Source: Candidatus Liberimonas magnetica
GTDB taxonomy: Bacteria; Elusimicrobiota; Endomicrobiia; Endomicrobiales; JAFGIL01
Length of the DNA: 64,000 nucleotides
Assembly (NCBI GenBank): GCA_020523885.1
Contig: JAJAPY010000007.1
Location: 62,001 to 126,000, forward strand
Reading direction: 5' to 3'
Positions 10,401 through 16,969 of the stretch are shown piece by piece. Position numbers and translations under genes: made by a program. The notes under the pieces were generated by a model. That model searched no databases. It was not told the DNA's origin and worked only from the letters and a program-made list of their open reading frames with translations. Every line of letters starts with the position of its first letter. Positions within the stretch are counted from its first letter, which is position 1.

Positions 10401-11514
10401 GGAAACCTTTGACACTTTTAGGGTGCCGGTGAGCGCAGAGCGGTTTGCTCCCTGGGCATACCTTGATATTGAAGGCGACATTGAAATAGAGTGCGACGAC
10501 AACTACTTCTGTATCCTTCCGGGCCAGATGCGGACTATAACGGTTAAGACAAAACAAAAGATGACCCCGGAAGAGTTCGCTAAAAGACTCGTGCTGCGGA
10601 TTACACCGGATAAAAATGCAAAAAAAGATGAACCGTCTTTAAAGCGTGCGCCGGCGATCATCCGGGACAGAGAAGTGGTCCGCATCCGCACAGGTGAAAT
10701 AACCGAGAAAAAAGCCGGAGAGCTCCACTCCATGGCGTGGCAGGGAGCACGGGTCGTAGATATCGGGATGATGGATGAAGAAACTAAAGAGCGCCTTTCG
10801 GATAATGGTGTGCCGAAGCTGGGTACTACCATTGTACCTATAGTTTTTGAAAATGGCTATATGATGTATGCATTGGTTGATGTGTACGGAGAAGAGATAG
10901 AACATTATAAAAGCGGAGGCCGGGTCGTACAACTTTACATGGAGCTATCCGAAGCTCAGGAAAAAGAGGTCCTGGACCGCGGTTTAAATATAGAAGAACT
11001 GAGAAAGCAGGTATCAGAACACGGGGCGTTCAAGGTAATAGCTGAACTGAAAGAAGGAACCGTCCTTGAACCCCGAAACAACAAAGAGATAAGAAAGCTG
11101 CTCGGCAGAAAGGAGTTCAAACCCTGCGCTGTTGAACTCGACACCAGAAAAGGCCGTACTGCAGGCGGGTCTACTTATGAATCGTTAGCCCGGGAAGCGC
11201 AGGAACGCGACACTTTCTTAGAAGGTGCAGGCTGGCTGGTGGATATTGTAGATAGAGACGTAGGCCCTGACGGCTGGGGCGGGGAACAGGATGCAGCTGA
11301 GTACCTCTCGGGTATTGCAGGAGACTCAGAAAAGAACATGAGCCTCCGCGGTAAAGGGCTGCTGCGGCAGTTATTAAATAAACTGCAACCGCCCGTTGCT
11401 GCGGGCCAGCCGGGCGACATATTCCCTGTCTTAGACAGTTCGGATATAAAAGAGACTATAGTTGACGAGGATTCTCTGCACCGCGCAACAATGGCAACGC
11501 TCTCTGCTTCATAA
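4420..11514 (+). CDS. Giant multidomain protein: TraB/ChaN-like + CPBP intramembrane protease + GH2 beta-mannosidase
   Basis: A 2364-residue protein with at least four modules. Residues 1-20: signal-like hydrophobic segment. About 60-500: a domain with D72-L-H74-C-H76, E102-G103 and GGFH at 476-479, resembling the TraB/TIKI/ChaN superfamily. About 665-1110: many membrane segments; the first part carries all three CPBP (CAAX/Rce1-type) protease motifs: EEGIFR (681-686), FSAAH (715-719) and HAVYD (794-798). About 1165-1965: a complete GH2 beta-mannosidase with GWDWGP (from 1379), acid/base E1659 in CGNNEN and nucleophile E1740 in FGSEAG. The last roughly 250 residues are unrecognised. The frame runs uninterrupted for 7.1 kb. 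Seen: the motifs and the single open frame. Inferred: a membrane-anchored, self-contained glycan enzyme. Substrate and cleavage behaviour are unknown. Confidence 0.85.
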   Translation: MKKAITLITLFCFILSGVADQALYGIVTGVRDEKKVNEALGKIDGFILPKKYGRITGGNYSGGGALVVWIQDLHCHPEVQRNINEIIRFFDTKYNMTKLLIEGAPQGRAGTELLGTIPDEKLKQKTIDTLLSNGLLGGAEYYSVKEKKDTLYGLEDWSVYTENLHRIQGLLRHKEENRKVADEFNLCLKAISGRYGTKRLKKLNKSLAKISENANSPDKLYAVFENLEALTGESLLQYPNLQRYGKVLEAGRRLRYKKIAKEQAQYLGELRQVLSFGVYRQLMDMLNDTSRGADTYYFGLGEISRQYTPKMSTRYPHLSAFIEYIKQRSAINPIEVVREQNVFIKKAGDRCVNTLGDRELLFLERMGELLGKMAGLELSAEELSVFEKDIGRFTALLPKYFSPRERLGIEALAKKDELSRYYEVNRHRNKIFVQHILEGFSGGASIQAGVPGMAGSYQETAARLKSFKEVEVVVVGGFHEGMAAALKEKGISYLVVTPNVTSSYNREVYENVLANSPAPASLPGAAFAPPAMAGLIEKNDLERFYSTVALGAAEIELELPDKSSRERIAIMGEWLKKIQGELAKKGINLSLPQVSIERSDTGLTVQIQHEGKVLSYHASKKEDTVVVDRIVEVKTAAGTATGPEEKTGPKLSSILDPLAQQWFKDRPVAYKRFTAAASVAEEGIFRLSLGLAIQHGLIHGPFGIGIAVALSIIIFSAAHVIVSWLASKDKPYTFSDAKRDFLNHAFSSFVLSVVPYLGVYFLLPSILITTFFIAPSTVFFIAPFAAFVLTSLIHAVYDLTLTHLNSENKSEEKVKQHQNYRRFIEVVLIAAVVSETIIALSLFGVPPQVIAWYKFIQGTYFIAFAGMKIPLINIALGQVITLAVEPLVMSKFQDKTQSLDKAENSKTKIPLSQLIITLCVNLLWTTSTLAVTQSALIIFPHSVLASYYYMSFLGVGLLFAVMFLRVGLEKGGTFMRYFFTDTSIIASSFGLAAVFFSSIPRSVNYFFSHLPSLRESAIAIVLSALTAVYNVLLTMAPFLYLPAAAKEKNLNNYRNVLLVGELNYVKMPFTDLVLLLVLSAAQGDVKVIFQQLIGIAYYILYAYYSYLTRTSGTPPLSNFLYSLLVKRYKANEEDLNLDKLADARDKGVLEEVKEIRQGTSLKADLGGTWDMGFVLPAQLVQAAPAFKDRALNNMPVLKTIVPYLARVLRMHRELEGAGSEGTKTWLHTQVPGTAYAALIEHKIIPDPFKGMHEKDVQWVGETDFTFVKRFTVSPSLRKKDKVSLTFHGLDTCATIWINGMRLPKPGSAPDSLETYSADNMFTDWTYDVKDYLDDGENVIVVEFDAPMRAAREREQRWGTLGAVFSRLRIYLRKEQASFGWDWGPSMPDSGVWRSVELAGYDTAEVSDSSAEVTFEGDDLAHPLVTAQVELNKYAQEPFDVKVVLKGPDGTEVETKTIKYEDIVFDKAGKAQLSPLFAVENPQLWWPNGYGEHPLYQIDVNIFTRKKSTGERVLSSSKAQKFGIRKIELMEEEPGPDGKMQKCFRIKVNGIPIFAKGTAWIPSDSVNTHMNEERYSDLLTKAADSHYNMMRVWGGGYYEDEAFYRVCDEKGLLVWQDFMFACADYPESKEFTNSVKREVELIVKKLRSHPCIALWCGNNENQWQQQQGLFSSSTHLFGIDIYEKMIPEILGRLDPGRKLLYRKSSPWGGKNPNSFKEGDAHIWGIWDYSFYLGVDTLFGSEAGWQAPPDPRTISSYYKVPLGKERNPFDEMAKFHNKKEPLGPETIWHFMLKHFPKPGTYNDYVLYSQLNQGLALDTLAKHLRRINSGGCLVWQFNDIWPCDSWSVVDYFHRAKPAYYMLKRAFAPVLISIGREKSTEGSVVINNDRPVPVKGKAVITLSDFEGNIIKREERDITVKMGSSETVEIPSAMLNPSDRQSQFLSVEFYDDKNELLSQDIQFFREFKDIDLPASDAAINKEDIQPVDTRPETERRLPAETFDTFRVPVSAERFAPWAYLDIEGDIEIECDDNYFCILPGQMRTITVKTKQKMTPEEFAKRLVLRITPDKNAKKDEPSLKRAPAIIRDREVVRIRTGEITEKKAGELHSMAWQGARVVDIGMMDEETKERLSDNGVPKLGTTIVPIVFENGYMMYALVDVYGEEIEHYKSGGRVVQLYMELSEAQEKEVLDRGLNIEELRKQVSEHGAFKVIAELKEGTVLEPRNNKEIRKLLGRKEFKPCAVELDTRKGRTAGGSTYESLAREAQERDTFLEGAGWLVDIVDRDVGPDGWGGEQDAAEYLSGIAGDSEKNMSLRGKGLLRQLLNKLQPPVAAGQPGDIFPVLDSSDIKETIVDEDSLHRATMATLSAS

Positions 11515-11653
11515 AAAAATGTAAATGTACCGTCATTCTTCGCGTGATAAAGGTTTTCTCTCCGAATGAAAAAATATAGTACAGTCTCTTGTTTAATTCT
11601 CATTCCAAACAGCAAGAAATAGGTCATACACCCTAACGGAAACTTTCCGCCGG

Positions 11654-11682
11654 TTCCAAGATCAAAATATTTTTGTTATAAT
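11654..11682 (+). promoter_or_regulatory. Extended -10 promoter for the exported flavodoxin
   Basis: TGT-TATAAT at 11674-11682 is an extended -10 element, with a weak TTCCAA (11654-11659) 17 bp upstream. Transcription would begin near 11689, leaving a leader of about 115 nt. The rest of 11515-11803 shows no gene. Confidence 0.5.
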
Positions 11683-11803
11683 ATGCTCATTAATAAAAAA
11701 CATAAGGAACGGCCGGTTTTTTTAAGGTTCTGCATAGTAGGGAAGATTTAACAAAACAAAAATCAGTAATTATTAGAATATGCACCCGGATAAGGAGGAT
11801 CAA

Positions 11804-12370
11804 ATGAAAAAAGTTATCAGCTTTATGTTTTTGTCCTGTATTGCAGCAACGTTTTGCATGAATTTGTCGGCTAAAGAAAAAAAAGAAGTTCCTTTGAAAG
11901 ACCTTATCGTTTATTATTCTTACACCGGTAAAACTGAAATTGTCGCCAAGGCAATGGCGTCAGAACTAAATGCGGAATTACTTAAAATTGACGATGTAGA
12001 AAGGCCTTCAAAGTTAAAGGCGTATTTTTCAGGTGCTTTTGCATCGCGTAAAGGGAAAGCCTGGCCTATAAAGCCTTTCAATACCGACCTTTCAGCTTTT
12101 AACCGCATATTTATCGGAGCTCCGATCTGGTGGAGTAAAGCAGCTCCTGAGATAAATTCTTTTATTGAACAAGCAGACCTGAGCGGGAAATCCGTTGTTG
12201 TGTTCGTTACCATGGGAAGCAGTGACCCGGAAGATGCGATAAAAGCGTTATCTGAAAAAATCAGGGCTAAAGGCGGGAACGTGCTGTCTTCCTTTTCCAT
12301 GAAAACCGGCAGAATAAAAGATGACCGGCTTTTGCAGTTGTCAAAAAAGATAGCTTCTACGTATAAATAG
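11804..12370 (+). CDS. Flavodoxin family protein with signal peptide
   Basis: 188 residues from the ATG at 11804. This start is chosen because TAAGGAGGATCAA lies directly before it and because it begins a clean signal peptide (MKKVISFMFLSCIAATFCMNLSA); a start 24 nt upstream would put charged residues in front. The mature part has the FMN loop SYTGKTE and the same fold as the protein at 2892. The exported location is unusual for a flavodoxin and suggests a periplasmic or lipoprotein-like redox role (inference). Codons covered by 11909-12042 are nearly identical in DNA to the paralogue, then identity drops, indicating recent gene conversion or partial duplication. Redox partner unknown. Confidence 0.83.
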   Translation: MKKVISFMFLSCIAATFCMNLSAKEKKEVPLKDLIVYYSYTGKTEIVAKAMASELNAELLKIDDVERPSKLKAYFSGAFASRKGKAWPIKPFNTDLSAFNRIFIGAPIWWSKAAPEINSFIEQADLSGKSVVVFVTMGSSDPEDAIKALSEKIRAKGGNVLSSFSMKTGRIKDDRLLQLSKKIASTYK

Positions 12371-12380
12371 GTGACCCAAG

Positions 12381-12420
12381 ATTCTCAAGATTCACAAGAT
12401 TTCAAGATTTCAAGATTTCC
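12381..12420. repeat. Short tandem repeat of CAAGATTTC
   Basis: Successive copies of CAAGATT(C/T) units follow the flavodoxin stop, for example three near-perfect CAAGATTTC/CAAGATTCA units. This low-complexity tract lies exactly where the conserved envelope genes end and the cassette array begins. Confidence 0.6.
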
Positions 12421-12435
12421 AAATTGGATAATGTA

Positions 12436-12464
12436 TTGAAATTTAGTTATAAATAAACTATAAT
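12436..12464 (+). promoter_or_regulatory. Promoter of AbiE-type cassette A, predicted leaderless
   Basis: TTGAAA at 12436-12441, a 17-bp spacer and TATAAT at 12459-12464. The ATG at 12471 lies 6 nt after the -10 hexamer, so the transcript should begin at or next to the start codon. The same spacer (ATTTAGTTATAAATAAAC) is conserved base for base before cassette B at 45402, suggesting a bound operator. Confidence 0.75.
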
Positions 12465-12470
12465 TCATAT

Positions 12471-13265
12471 ATGAACACCAATACTTATTCATTATTACAG
12501 GTAAGGGAAGTTTTTCATATAGAGTTTTTACGGCTTTTCGGTAAGAAAATAAAGGCTTCGAGTTATACGCTAAAAGGAGGCGTCAACCTGCGTCTTTTTT
12601 TTAAAAGCGTGCGTTATTCAGAAGATATGGACCTGGATGTAAGCGGTATCCAGGCGCACGCGTTGAAAGACGCCGTTATGAACGTTCTTCAGACTAGTTC
12701 GTTTGTGCATTCCCTCACGACCTTCGGGATAGAAAACATTATCCCACCTGATATTGCTAAAGCAAAACAGACGCAAACGACACAGAGGTTTAAAATTCAT
12801 CTTATTACCTCTCGCGGCGAAGATCTTTTTACCAAAATAGAGTTTTCCCGCAGGGGCACATCTGGCAACGCCGTAGTACAGCCGGCGGACTCTGAGGTTT
12901 TAAGAGCATATAAGCTTTCTCCCTTAATAGTGCCCCATTACGACACGAATTCTGCTATACTGCAAAAAATAGGCGCTCTTGCTAACAGGACGGTCATTCA
13001 GGCAAGAGACATATTCGATCTGCATGTTTTAAGTTCACAGTTTGTTCCGGGTTCTATTAAGAGTGGAGAAGTAGACAAACAGGCCGCTAAAAAGGCATAT
13101 GATAATTTGTTTACAATTTCTTTTGGACAGTTTAAGGATACGGTGGCCGGTTATTTGTCGTATGAGGACCAGGGCGTATATAGCAACCCTTCGGTGTGGG
13201 ACGAGATAAAGCTTAAAACAGCAAAATTCATAGAGGAAGACATATGCAAAATTTCTCTGTCCTGA
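12471..13265 (+). CDS. AbiEii-type nucleotidyltransferase toxin, cassette A
   Basis: 264 residues of the AbiEii/AbiGii toxin family. The nucleotidyltransferase core is visible: GG at 36-37 (LKGGVNLRL), then RYSEDMDLD at 48-56, with acidic residues D52, D54 and D56 for metal binding. AbiEii proteins are GTP-dependent nucleotidyltransferases that arrest growth or cause abortive infection when not balanced by their antitoxin. The partner gene overlaps it by 22 bp downstream. Order is toxin first, the reverse of the textbook abiEi-abiEii order. A second copy, about 85-90 percent identical by eye, is at 45431. The start is supported by the promoter, which leaves no room for another. Confidence 0.88.
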   Translation: MNTNTYSLLQVREVFHIEFLRLFGKKIKASSYTLKGGVNLRLFFKSVRYSEDMDLDVSGIQAHALKDAVMNVLQTSSFVHSLTTFGIENIIPPDIAKAKQTQTTQRFKIHLITSRGEDLFTKIEFSRRGTSGNAVVQPADSEVLRAYKLSPLIVPHYDTNSAILQKIGALANRTVIQARDIFDLHVLSSQFVPGSIKSGEVDKQAAKKAYDNLFTISFGQFKDTVAGYLSYEDQGVYSNPSVWDEIKLKTAKFIEEDICKISLS

Positions 13266-13867
13266 AGTACATAAAGGATCTTAAGCGGCCGGTTTTTACC
13301 ACATCAGAAATATCTAAACTTTCCGGCAAATCCCTGTCTTCTGTAACCCAGGCATTGAACTACCTCGTGCGCCAAAGGGCGATAACCAAGATATACAGGG
13401 GCATATGGTCTGAGATAACTGAAAAGCCTGTGAGCACGTATCTTGTCATCCCATTTTTGTTTCATACTCAAAGGGCTTATGTTTCATTTACCACGGCACT
13501 TCATCTTTATGGTATGATAGAGCAAATACCTCAGGTTATAACCCTTGCATCCACAACTCATTCTAAAATAATACGTACCGGTATAGGGACGTTTTCTGTA
13601 CATCAATTGGCGCCGTATTTCTTTGATGGTTTTGAATGGTATAAAGGAACCGGCGGTTTTCTGATTGCAACTCCGGAAAAGGCTTTGGTTGACTGCCTTT
13701 ATATAGCTACCAGGAAAAAAAATCAGTTTCAGTATTTTCCTGAACTTAATTTCCCGAAGTCATTCAATTTTAAAATTGCGGAAAAATGGGCTGATAAAAT
13801 TCAAGATGGCAAAATCAAAAGCCTTGTATTAGAGCGGTTAAAGCAGTTAAAGAAACAAAACGGCTAA
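13244..13867 (+). CDS. AbiEi-type antitoxin/regulator, cassette A
   Basis: 207 residues. The N-terminal 60 residues form a winged helix (PVFTTSEISKLSGKSLSSVTQALNYLVRQ). The rest matches the AbiEi antitoxin C-terminal fold, with VSFTTALHLYGMIEQIP and FLIATPEKALVDCLY typical. Known antitoxins of this type counter the nucleotidyltransferase and repress their own promoter. It overlaps the toxin gene by 22 bp, so translation is coupled. It is nearly the same as the protein at 46204. Self-repression at the conserved promoter before 12471 is inferred. Confidence 0.85.
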   Translation: MQNFSVLKYIKDLKRPVFTTSEISKLSGKSLSSVTQALNYLVRQRAITKIYRGIWSEITEKPVSTYLVIPFLFHTQRAYVSFTTALHLYGMIEQIPQVITLASTTHSKIIRTGIGTFSVHQLAPYFFDGFEWYKGTGGFLIATPEKALVDCLYIATRKKNQFQYFPELNFPKSFNFKIAEKWADKIQDGKIKSLVLERLKQLKKQNG

Positions 13868-13872
13868 TTCAT

Positions 13873-13930
13873 GGATTTGTTGAAGTGGCATTTTTGAATC
13901 CGGAGTTGTTTTTTAAGCTGGCCAATATTA
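13873..13930 (+). pseudogene. Fragment of a sugar-phosphate isomerase gene
   Basis: Read from 13873 the sequence gives GFVEVAFLNPELFFKLAN, matching GFVEVAFVNPELFLKLDN inside the intact isomerase at 42554; the DNA also matches with few changes. There is no start codon context and the match stops after about 55 nt, so this is a remnant. It begins only 6 nt after the antitoxin stop. Confidence 0.7.
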
Positions 13931-13936
13931 AAAGCC

Positions 13937-13965
13937 TTGACAAATTGATAAAAATGCAGTATACT
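13937..13965 (+). promoter_or_regulatory. Promoter of the first AAA/DUF4143 gene
   Basis: TTGACA (13937-13942), 17-bp spacer, TATACT (13960-13965). Transcription would start near 13972, 29 nt before the ATG at 14001, with AAGGA at about 13984 as ribosome binding site. It directly follows the isomerase fragment. Confidence 0.75.
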
Positions 13966-14000
13966 CCTAAATAGTTAAACTAATAAGGAATATAGTCTAT

Positions 14001-15164
14001 ATGCAAAACATTCATCGTATTCTAAATATAAAACTTCCCAAAGGGCAATCAGCGTTTTTATGGGGGGCAAGAAAAACCGGAAAAACAACGTATTTAAGAA
14101 GCGCTTTTCCTAAGAGTATTGTCTATGATTTTCTTAAAACAGATTTAATGATAGAGTTTTCTAAACATCCTCACAGGCTGCGCGAAGAACTGTTTGCTAA
14201 AAGCGCTGAAGAACTAAAAAGCCCGGTTATTCTTGATGAAGTGCAAAAAGTGCCGAATATCCTTGATGAGGTGCATTGGCTAATTGAAAATAAGAAAGTT
14301 TCATTTATACTCTGCGGCTCAAGCGCAAGAAAGCTTAAACGCAATCATGCAAATATGCTTGGCGGCAGGGCTTGGCGTTACGAACTGTTCCCTTTGGTAA
14401 GTAAGGAGATTAAAGATATTAATCTCCTGCGTTCGCTTAACCATGGGTTAATACCCTCGCATTATCTTCAACAGGAAGAAGAAGCAAGCAAATCGTTAAA
14501 AGCGTATGTTCAAGATTACTTAAAGCAGGAAGTTTTCGATGAAGGGTTGACCCGCAATATCCCCGCCTTTTCAAGGTTTTTTGACGCTATGGCTTTTTCG
14601 CATGGAGAGCTGACAAATTATTTAAACATTGCGCGTGATTGCGCCATAGATGCAAAAACAGTAAAAGAGTATTATCAGATTTTGGTGGATACTCTTTTAG
14701 GAAGAATAATTGAGCCTTTTTCGAAAAGACAAAGCAGGCAGGTAATTACCAAAGCTTCTAAATTTTATCTTTTTGATGTTGGCGCAGCAGGGTCTTTAAT
14801 AAACCGGAAGCTTGTTGATGAAAGAGGTGAAGCATTTGGCAGGGCCTTTGAGCATTTAATATTTATGGAGTTAAATGCGTATAGTTCGTATTCTGACAAA
14901 AATTACAAGATAAATTTTTGGAGGACAAAATCCGGATTGGAAGTTGATTTTATACTCGCGGAAGGCGAAGTGGCTATCGAAGTAAAAGGCGCTAAAACAA
15001 TTAATAGTTCAGATTTAAGGCCATTAAATGCTTTTATTGAAGAGGTGAAGCCCAAAAAGGCAATTTTAGTATGCAATGAAGGCAGAAAGAGAGTTGTTGG
15101 GCCTGTTTCTATAATGCCATGGCGGAACTTTTTAGAGAAATTGTGGACAGGAAAGATACTATAG
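14001..15164 (+). CDS. AAA-family ATPase with DUF4143 domain
   Basis: 387 residues. N-terminal P-loop WGARKTGKTT (K28) and Walker B VILDEVQKVP form an AAA_14 ATPase domain. A middle helical part and a C-terminal DUF4143 domain with a nuclease-like core follow (GLEVDFILAEGEVAIEVKG, about residues 310-330: acidic residue plus E-x-K). Such proteins are widespread, often present in several diverged copies in one genome. Their role is not established, though defence or mobile-element association is common. The next cassette codes for another member at 15506, only distantly similar. Own promoter and ribosome binding site are present. Family call secure; function open. Confidence 0.85.
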   Translation: MQNIHRILNIKLPKGQSAFLWGARKTGKTTYLRSAFPKSIVYDFLKTDLMIEFSKHPHRLREELFAKSAEELKSPVILDEVQKVPNILDEVHWLIENKKVSFILCGSSARKLKRNHANMLGGRAWRYELFPLVSKEIKDINLLRSLNHGLIPSHYLQQEEEASKSLKAYVQDYLKQEVFDEGLTRNIPAFSRFFDAMAFSHGELTNYLNIARDCAIDAKTVKEYYQILVDTLLGRIIEPFSKRQSRQVITKASKFYLFDVGAAGSLINRKLVDERGEAFGRAFEHLIFMELNAYSSYSDKNYKINFWRTKSGLEVDFILAEGEVAIEVKGAKTINSSDLRPLNAFIEEVKPKKAILVCNEGRKRVVGPVSIMPWRNFLEKLWTGKIL

Positions 15165-15174
15165 ACAAAAGATA

Positions 15175-15222
15175 AGGCAGATCCAGGAAAAAGCCAAAGA
15201 AATCGTCGCGCAGTATAAATAA
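15175..15222 (+). pseudogene. Possible flavodoxin C-terminal remnant
   Basis: The frame ending at 15222 reads RQIQEKAKEIVAQYK-stop, resembling the last residues of the flavodoxin at 2892 (QIAAEAKEIAAKYR). It has no start and lies 10 nt after the ATPase stop. The match is short, so this is tentative. Confidence 0.35.
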
Positions 15223-15470
15223 AAGCGAATAATACCGGGGGTTAGGGGTAAGAACGCCGGTCTCGAAATCATAAAAGACAAAAAACTAACTTCTGACGAA
15301 AAGTAATCCTACCGACGCTAAAACCGATAAAATCAATTTGTCCCAATTTGTAGCATTTGCCCCTATTTTGTCTATGAGATGGACACCAAATGGACACCTA
15401 AAAGCAAGTGTTTATTTCTTTTCGCTGATGAAAACGTTTTAGTAAATAATATACAAAATGGTAATATATG
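15223..15470. other. Non-coding spacer with paired TTTGTCCC/GGACACC boxes
   Basis: No gene seen. It holds AATTTGTCCCAATTTGTAGC (15335-15354) and GGACACC twice (about 15391-15408). These resemble the repeated TTTGTGACC boxes at 20681 and GGGACA boxes near 45140, all near cassette or element borders. They may be remnants of recombinase arm-type sites; that is inference. Confidence 0.4.
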
Positions 15471-15499
15471 TTGACAATCTGTATAAAAATATGTATTAT
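15471..15499 (+). promoter_or_regulatory. Promoter of the second AAA/DUF4143 gene, predicted leaderless
   Basis: TTGACA (15471-15476), 17-bp spacer, TATTAT (15494-15499). The ATG at 15506 lies 6 nt further, at the expected transcription start. An in-frame ATG at 15458 lies upstream of the promoter and cannot be used from it. Confidence 0.75.
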
Positions 15500-15505
15500 A
15501 ATCCC

Positions 15506-16669
15506 ATGATAAAACGAACGGCAGAACATACATTACGCTTGCTGACGAAAGAATTCCCTGTTGCAGTAGTCACTGGGCCGCGACAATCAGGAAAGTCAAC
15601 GTTGGTACAGTCCACGTTCCCGGGCAAGCCATATATAACTTTTGATGATATAGATATTTTGGAATCTGCCCGTACTGATCCCCGCGGTTTCCTTGAAGGG
15701 TTCCCAAAGGGTGCGATTGTTGATGAAGCCCAGAAGTTACCGGAATTATTTTCATACTTGAAGGCCCGAGTTGACCGTTCCCACAAGCCTGGCGAGTTTA
15801 TTCTTACCGGTTCCCAACAGTTTGGGCTGATGTCCCATGTCTCAGAATCCCTGGCAGGGCGTGCAGGTTTTATTCAGTTGCTTCCATTTTCTATTAAGGA
15901 ATTGGTTACGGCAAAAAAACTACCGTCTTTAGATAACCTTCTTTTCCAAGGGATGTACCCTCCTCAATACGATCGTGCAATAACTGCAAGGCACTGGCAT
16001 GCAGCGTATGTTACCACCTATCTTGAACGGGATGTTCGCTCCATGCTCCATATACGCGAGCTAAGCATATTCCAGCGGTTTCTGCGGATGTGTGCGGCAA
16101 GGGCTGGCCAACTGCTCAATATTTCAGCCCTCGCTAACGATTGTGGTATTTCCACACCCACAGCACGGAACTGGATATCGGTACTTGAAGCCAGCTACAT
16201 CGTTTTCCTGCTTCAGCCGCATTTTGTCAATTTTGGTAAACGTCTTGTAAAATCGTCAAAGCTTTATTTTTATGATCCTGGCCTCGTGGCTTGGCTTCTT
16301 AATATTCAGGATACGGCGCATCTTTCCATCCATCCCAGCAGAGGTGCCCTTTTTGAGAATTTAGTGATATCTGAACTCCTCAAACAGCGGTTCAATCGCG
16401 GCATGGCATCAAATCTCTACTTCTGGCGTGATAACCTGGGTGACGAAATTGATGTCTTGATAGACCATGGTGCTACACTGATTCCTGTTGAAATAAAGTC
16501 CGGGAAGACCCTAACCGATGATTATTTTAAGACCCTGAATAAATGGAAAAAGGTAACCGGCAAAGATATTGATTCATATCTTATTTACGCGGGCCATACA
16601 CCCCACAAACGAAACAATATCACTGTCCTGCCGTGGAATTCCATGCCCGATCTCGCTGTTACTCCATAA
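15506..16669 (+). CDS. AAA-family ATPase with DUF4143 domain (second copy)
   Basis: 387 residues from the ATG at 15506, chosen because a consensus promoter ends 6 nt before it and the family N-terminus (IKRTAEHTLRLLTKEFPVAVVTGPRQSGKST) starts there. P-loop GPRQSGKS (K30), Walker B GAIVDEAQKLP, sensor-like LTGSQQF. The C-terminal DUF4143 part has GDEIDVLIDHGATLIPVEIKSG, with the D and E-x-K pattern of a restriction-nuclease-like core. It belongs to the same broad family as the protein at 14001, but the two are only distantly similar, so they are separate acquisitions rather than a tandem duplication. Function is not established for the family. Confidence 0.86.
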   Translation: MIKRTAEHTLRLLTKEFPVAVVTGPRQSGKSTLVQSTFPGKPYITFDDIDILESARTDPRGFLEGFPKGAIVDEAQKLPELFSYLKARVDRSHKPGEFILTGSQQFGLMSHVSESLAGRAGFIQLLPFSIKELVTAKKLPSLDNLLFQGMYPPQYDRAITARHWHAAYVTTYLERDVRSMLHIRELSIFQRFLRMCAARAGQLLNISALANDCGISTPTARNWISVLEASYIVFLLQPHFVNFGKRLVKSSKLYFYDPGLVAWLLNIQDTAHLSIHPSRGALFENLVISELLKQRFNRGMASNLYFWRDNLGDEIDVLIDHGATLIPVEIKSGKTLTDDYFKTLNKWKKVTGKDIDSYLIYAGHTPHKRNNITVLPWNSMPDLAVTP

Positions 16670-16849
16670 TGTGTTTTCTCTATTCTTATAAATTCTCGAT
16701 TAAAATATTCTCATTTCTTGTCTTTCCCTGCGGTTAACCTGGTCTTTTTCTGCCTTTTCCTGCATATTTGCTGTTTTTATATATGAAAATGCTCGAATTT
16801 GCAGGTCTGAATTGAAAACCACTGTGAAGGACATAGCCCACACATTTTA

Positions 16850-16891
16850 GTCTATTTTCTGTTTGAAAATAGACATTTAAAGGTGTATAAT
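16850..16891 (+). promoter_or_regulatory. Promoter with overlapping operator-like palindrome, before the Y1 transposase
   Basis: TTGAAA (16863-16868), 17 bp, TATAAT (16886-16891). The inverted repeat with arms 16850-16859 and 16865-16874 covers the -35 box, the expected position for a repressor site. The transcript would carry the left terminal repeat in its leader. Confidence 0.6.
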
Positions 16892-16944
16892 ACATTAAAT
16901 ATTGGATAATTAATATGACTTAAACTAGGGAGAAAATCCGAATC

Positions 16945-16969
16945 CGTGTCAGGCTTGCCTAACTTGCCT
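16945..16969. repeat. Left terminal inverted repeat of REP/RAYT unit
   Basis: The 25 bases starting CGTGTCAGGC are the exact reverse complement of 17893-17917. Each arm contains the stem AGGC-TT-GCCT. Together they bracket the transposase gene, as REP palindromes do around RAYT genes. Confidence 0.8.

Noticed and set aside
15255-15268. 14 bases identical to the tRNA-Ser anticodon-loop core (CGCCGGTCTCGAAA)
   Set aside because: Neither flank looks like tRNA, so it is not an obvious att copy; a chance match within degraded coding sequence cannot be excluded. Kept only as a note.
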